DNA of 64,000 nt from Sphaerolaimus hirsutus (lineage: Eukaryota; Nematoda; Chromadorea; Monhysterida; Sphaerolaimidae), in NCBI GenBank assembly GCA_964036195.1, contig OZ038451.1:992001-1056000 (forward strand), written 5' to 3'. Numbering within the stretch: the first letter of the stretch is position 1; each line of letters starts with the position of its first letter. Both the position numbers and the translations under genes were made by a program. The notes beneath the pieces were generated by a model. That model worked only from the letters and a program-made list of their open reading frames with translations. It searched no databases and was not told the DNA's origin. This document shows positions 62,086-64,000 of this stretch, one piece after another.

Positions 62086-62471
62086 CATTTTACAGAATTT
62101 TTGACTATTGATTTTAAATTTTACAAAGTAAAATTAAAAAGTAAATTTTACACAGTCTGGAAGTGCCCTAGTTATCTCTGGACCTACAGGTAAATTTTAC
62201 CATACAAGTAAATACCTTTGTATTTATAGAACAGATATTTATGATACACATCCTATTTAAATATATTTAACTAAATAGATATTCTCACTTGTTAATCAGC
62301 TGTTCTGAAATAGTGGATGTTTTGTCTAACTTGCATGAATAGTTGTTTCCGTGGTATATATTCTATTCTGTGCTACATATTTATTTACCTACATTCGGTG
62401 TAAATAAATTAGAGCAATGTTCCATGTTTTGTAAAAAATCTTGAAACCGTAGTCCAACTAATCCAACGGAT

Positions 62472-62541
62472 ATGAAAGCATGGAACAACGTAATTTTCGG
62501 CATTCTGCTAGTGATTTTAATAAGTGAAAATGTGATTAAAG
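62472..62541 (+). CDS. possible first exon encoding a signal peptide
   Basis: ATG opens MKAWNNVIFGILLVILISEN followed by VIK and a strong donor AAAG|GTGAGC, leaving phase 1. A charged start, a hydrophobic core and a polar end are typical of a secretion signal. The rest of the gene must lie to the right, beyond the window. A second exon was not found before the edge. Confidence 0.4.
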
Positions 62542-62605
62542 GTGAGCGAACTCTCTGACAAACAAACAAAAATTTCTAGGTGATACATAGCATAGTTGTT
62601 CAAAC

Positions 62606-62833
62606 GGGGGTGCACTGATACGCACATCTGCCCGTTACGCACATTTGCCCGTTTTTTTCACTTGACACTTTTTCAAGTGATTTTCAGATATGAGTGAAGT
62701 GAAAAAAGTTCACTAATGTAATTGCGCAACTTTTTTTCACTTTACTCATATCTGAAAATCACTTGGAAAAGTGTCAAGTGAAAAAAACGGGCAAATGTGC
62801 GTAACGGGCAGATGTGCGTATCAGGCCTGCCCG
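62606..62833. mobile_element. hAT-5 palindromic element, copy 2
   Basis: The ends GGGGTGCACTGATACGC and GCGTATCAGGCCTGCCCG, with the same inner arms as copy 1 and a single central palindrome, are flanked by the exact 8-bp duplication GTTCAAAC (62598-62605 and 62834-62841). Confidence 0.8.
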
Positions 62834-62841
62834 GTTCAAAC

Positions 62842-63698
62842 GTATTTACTTTGACTCGCAAAATATACTCGTAATCTCGTATACTCGAGTACTGAGTAAA
62901 TACGTTTACGTTTCTCTGAGAAAAGTTCCATTACCGTATTTATCCGTGTAAACAGCCCGGGTGTTATACAAAACCGAGGCACTTTTCGGCAACCTTTTCT
63001 TGAAATAACTTGTATTTATAACGCCCAGGCTTTGAGTCGTTGAGCAAATTTTGGCTTAATTATTTACATATTTTGTGTTCCCTCCTAACGTGCATCGAAT
63101 TCAATGGAAAAAAACGTACACACCGGGGAAAAACAATGTGTGCCGCAATGCACAACATTAAAACAGCTCAAACCAACTGGACCTTAAGCCGTGTAAATAT
63201 TTCAACTTGGCTCACATTTTTTGAAGGCAAGCTTAACGCCCCGGGGGCGCTATAAAGCTGTATAACGCCCCGGGAGTTGTGCACGGGGGGCGGTTTACAC
63301 GGAGAAATACGGTAGTCACTTCTACGTATACTTTTTAAGAGTACTGGTGTACAGAAAACGTTTCAGATGGTGTTTTAAATAGACTTTTTCAAAGCATAGA
63401 AGGGGAAAATAAGAGCAAATATGGTGAAAAATGGAGGAACATAACCGAAAATGTGTGTAACAGCATAATTGTGCTGAATATAGGTACAAAGTTATTAAAA
63501 TGAGTGATTTCAAGCGAAAATTGTGGTGAAATTTCTCAAAAATACTCTTTTACGATTTCTGGGGAGAAAGTATGTACACTAACGGTTACTCATGAGCAAA
63601 CGTAAAAAAATTAATTTACGTTTTCTGTACTCAGGGGATGAGTAAAAATAAATACTTCACGTTAACGGATACTTTGAAAAAAGTTCAGTACTTTCAAC
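62842..63698. mobile_element. hAT-6 related copy hosting a CCGTATT-like element
   Basis: CGTATTTACTTTGACTCGCA and GTATACTCGAGTACTGAGTA lie at the left, GAAAAAAGTTCAGTACTTTC at the right. It is interrupted at 62932-63314. Its ends are not sharply defined. Confidence 0.4.
62932..63314. mobile_element. TIR element TACCGTATTTATCCGTGTAA
   Basis: TACCGTATTTATCCGTGTAA at the left is inverted at the right as TTTACACGGAGAAATACGGTA. The interior has TATAACGCCC(C/A)GG(G) words near both ends. TA flanks on both sides. No coding capacity. Confidence 0.6.
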
Positions 63699-63905
63699 CA
63701 TGGTTGGTTTTAGTAAAATTCTTTTTACTAAAATTGTATTTTATTTTTATTAAAATTGTATTTTTATTATTTTATTCATGTTTCATTTTATTTTATTTTA
63801 TTTTATTCTGAAATGTCATTAATAAAATAAAATGAAACCATTTTACAAAAATTTTACAAATATTTTACAAAAATTTTACAAAAAATCGGAATCTTGGATG
63901 CAAGG
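63699..63905 (+). repeat. GGTTGGTTTTAGTAAAATT repeat, copy 3
   Basis: Nearly identical to 49260-49466, including the downstream AATCTTGGATGCAAGG and the extra CATAAAACAATGTGCACG, so the repeat may extend about 25 bp further. Confidence 0.65.
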
Positions 63906-63937
63906 CCATAAAACAATGTGCACGCTAGAATTTTATG

Positions 63938-64000
63938 TACCGTATTTCCTCGAAATACCCCCCTCTCGAAATACCCCCCCCCCCCTGAAAATGGACACTA
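63938..64000. repeat. CCGTATT-family element cut by the window edge
   Basis: It starts TACCGTATTTCCTCGAAATA with C-runs. The rest lies outside the window. Confidence 0.6.

Larger units (their letters stand above)
59945..62165. repeat. TGTAAAATG-family MITE interrupted by hAT-1 D
   Basis: It starts ACTCCAATACATGTCATGTA and ends TTACACAGTCTGGAAGTGCC. The left part carries the family's AAAATGTCAAATGTCATG words. hAT-1 D is inserted at the word CATTTTAC. Confidence 0.5.

Overview
This is a transposon-packed stretch of an animal genome, most likely a nematode. The main reason is a four-exon gene (51131-55833, +) encoding a 325-residue seven-helix receptor of the nematode Srv/Srg chemoreceptor type. 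Supporting this, the window holds two BEL/Pao LTR retrotransposons with an env-like domain, an arrangement known from nematodes. No tRNA, rRNA, CRISPR or bacterial-type operon was seen. Everything here was read by eye; percentages and repeat boundaries are not computed alignments.

Host genes, all on the + strand: (1) a five-exon gene at 9990-15638 that looks like a SOBP (sine oculis-binding protein) homologue, with an FCS-type zinc finger split between exons 2 and 3 and a hydrophobic Pro-Ile-Val tract in the last exon; (2) the receptor gene at 51131-55833; (3) a possible signal-peptide first exon at 62472-62541 whose gene runs off the window; (4) a weak candidate last exon at 58054-58222. Their introns are filled with small transposons.

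The centre (18677-46591) is a three-level nest. A hAT-type element (hAT-1 copy B, 18685-46583, TSD ATCGCCAC) carries a decayed captured piece of BEL pol. BEL-2 (+, 20026-46034, TSD TGAAA) inserted into that pol piece. BEL-1 (-, 25499-37988, TSD ACACC) inserted into BEL-2 between its protease and reverse transcriptase. BEL-1 has one open 2780-codon gag-pol-env frame. BEL-2 has gag-protease, an in-frame TGA, then pol-env split by BEL-1. The 2335-bp LTR of BEL-2 encodes the last ~380 residues of its own polyprotein, and a second frame is also open through the same DNA.

Around the nest are at least six short-element families that make 8-bp target duplications (hAT-like). They are called hAT-1 (TAGGGTGTCAAA ends), hAT-2 (TAGTGATGTAAAAGCGCC), hAT-3 (TAGTGATGTTAAAGGCACCG), hAT-4 (TAACGATGGCAAA), hAT-5 (GGGGTGCACTGATACGC) and hAT-6 (CAGAGTTGTTAAAAGTAC). 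There are also TA-flanked CCGTATT elements, a TAA-flanked Harbinger-like element and several hairpin MITEs. One hAT-1 copy keeps a transposase C-terminus, which fixes that family as hAT. The most unusual signals are the coding LTR with two open frames, the element-specific short-word enrichment (TCACA in BEL-2, CAGA in BEL-1), and the amplified hAT element carrying retrotransposon pol.
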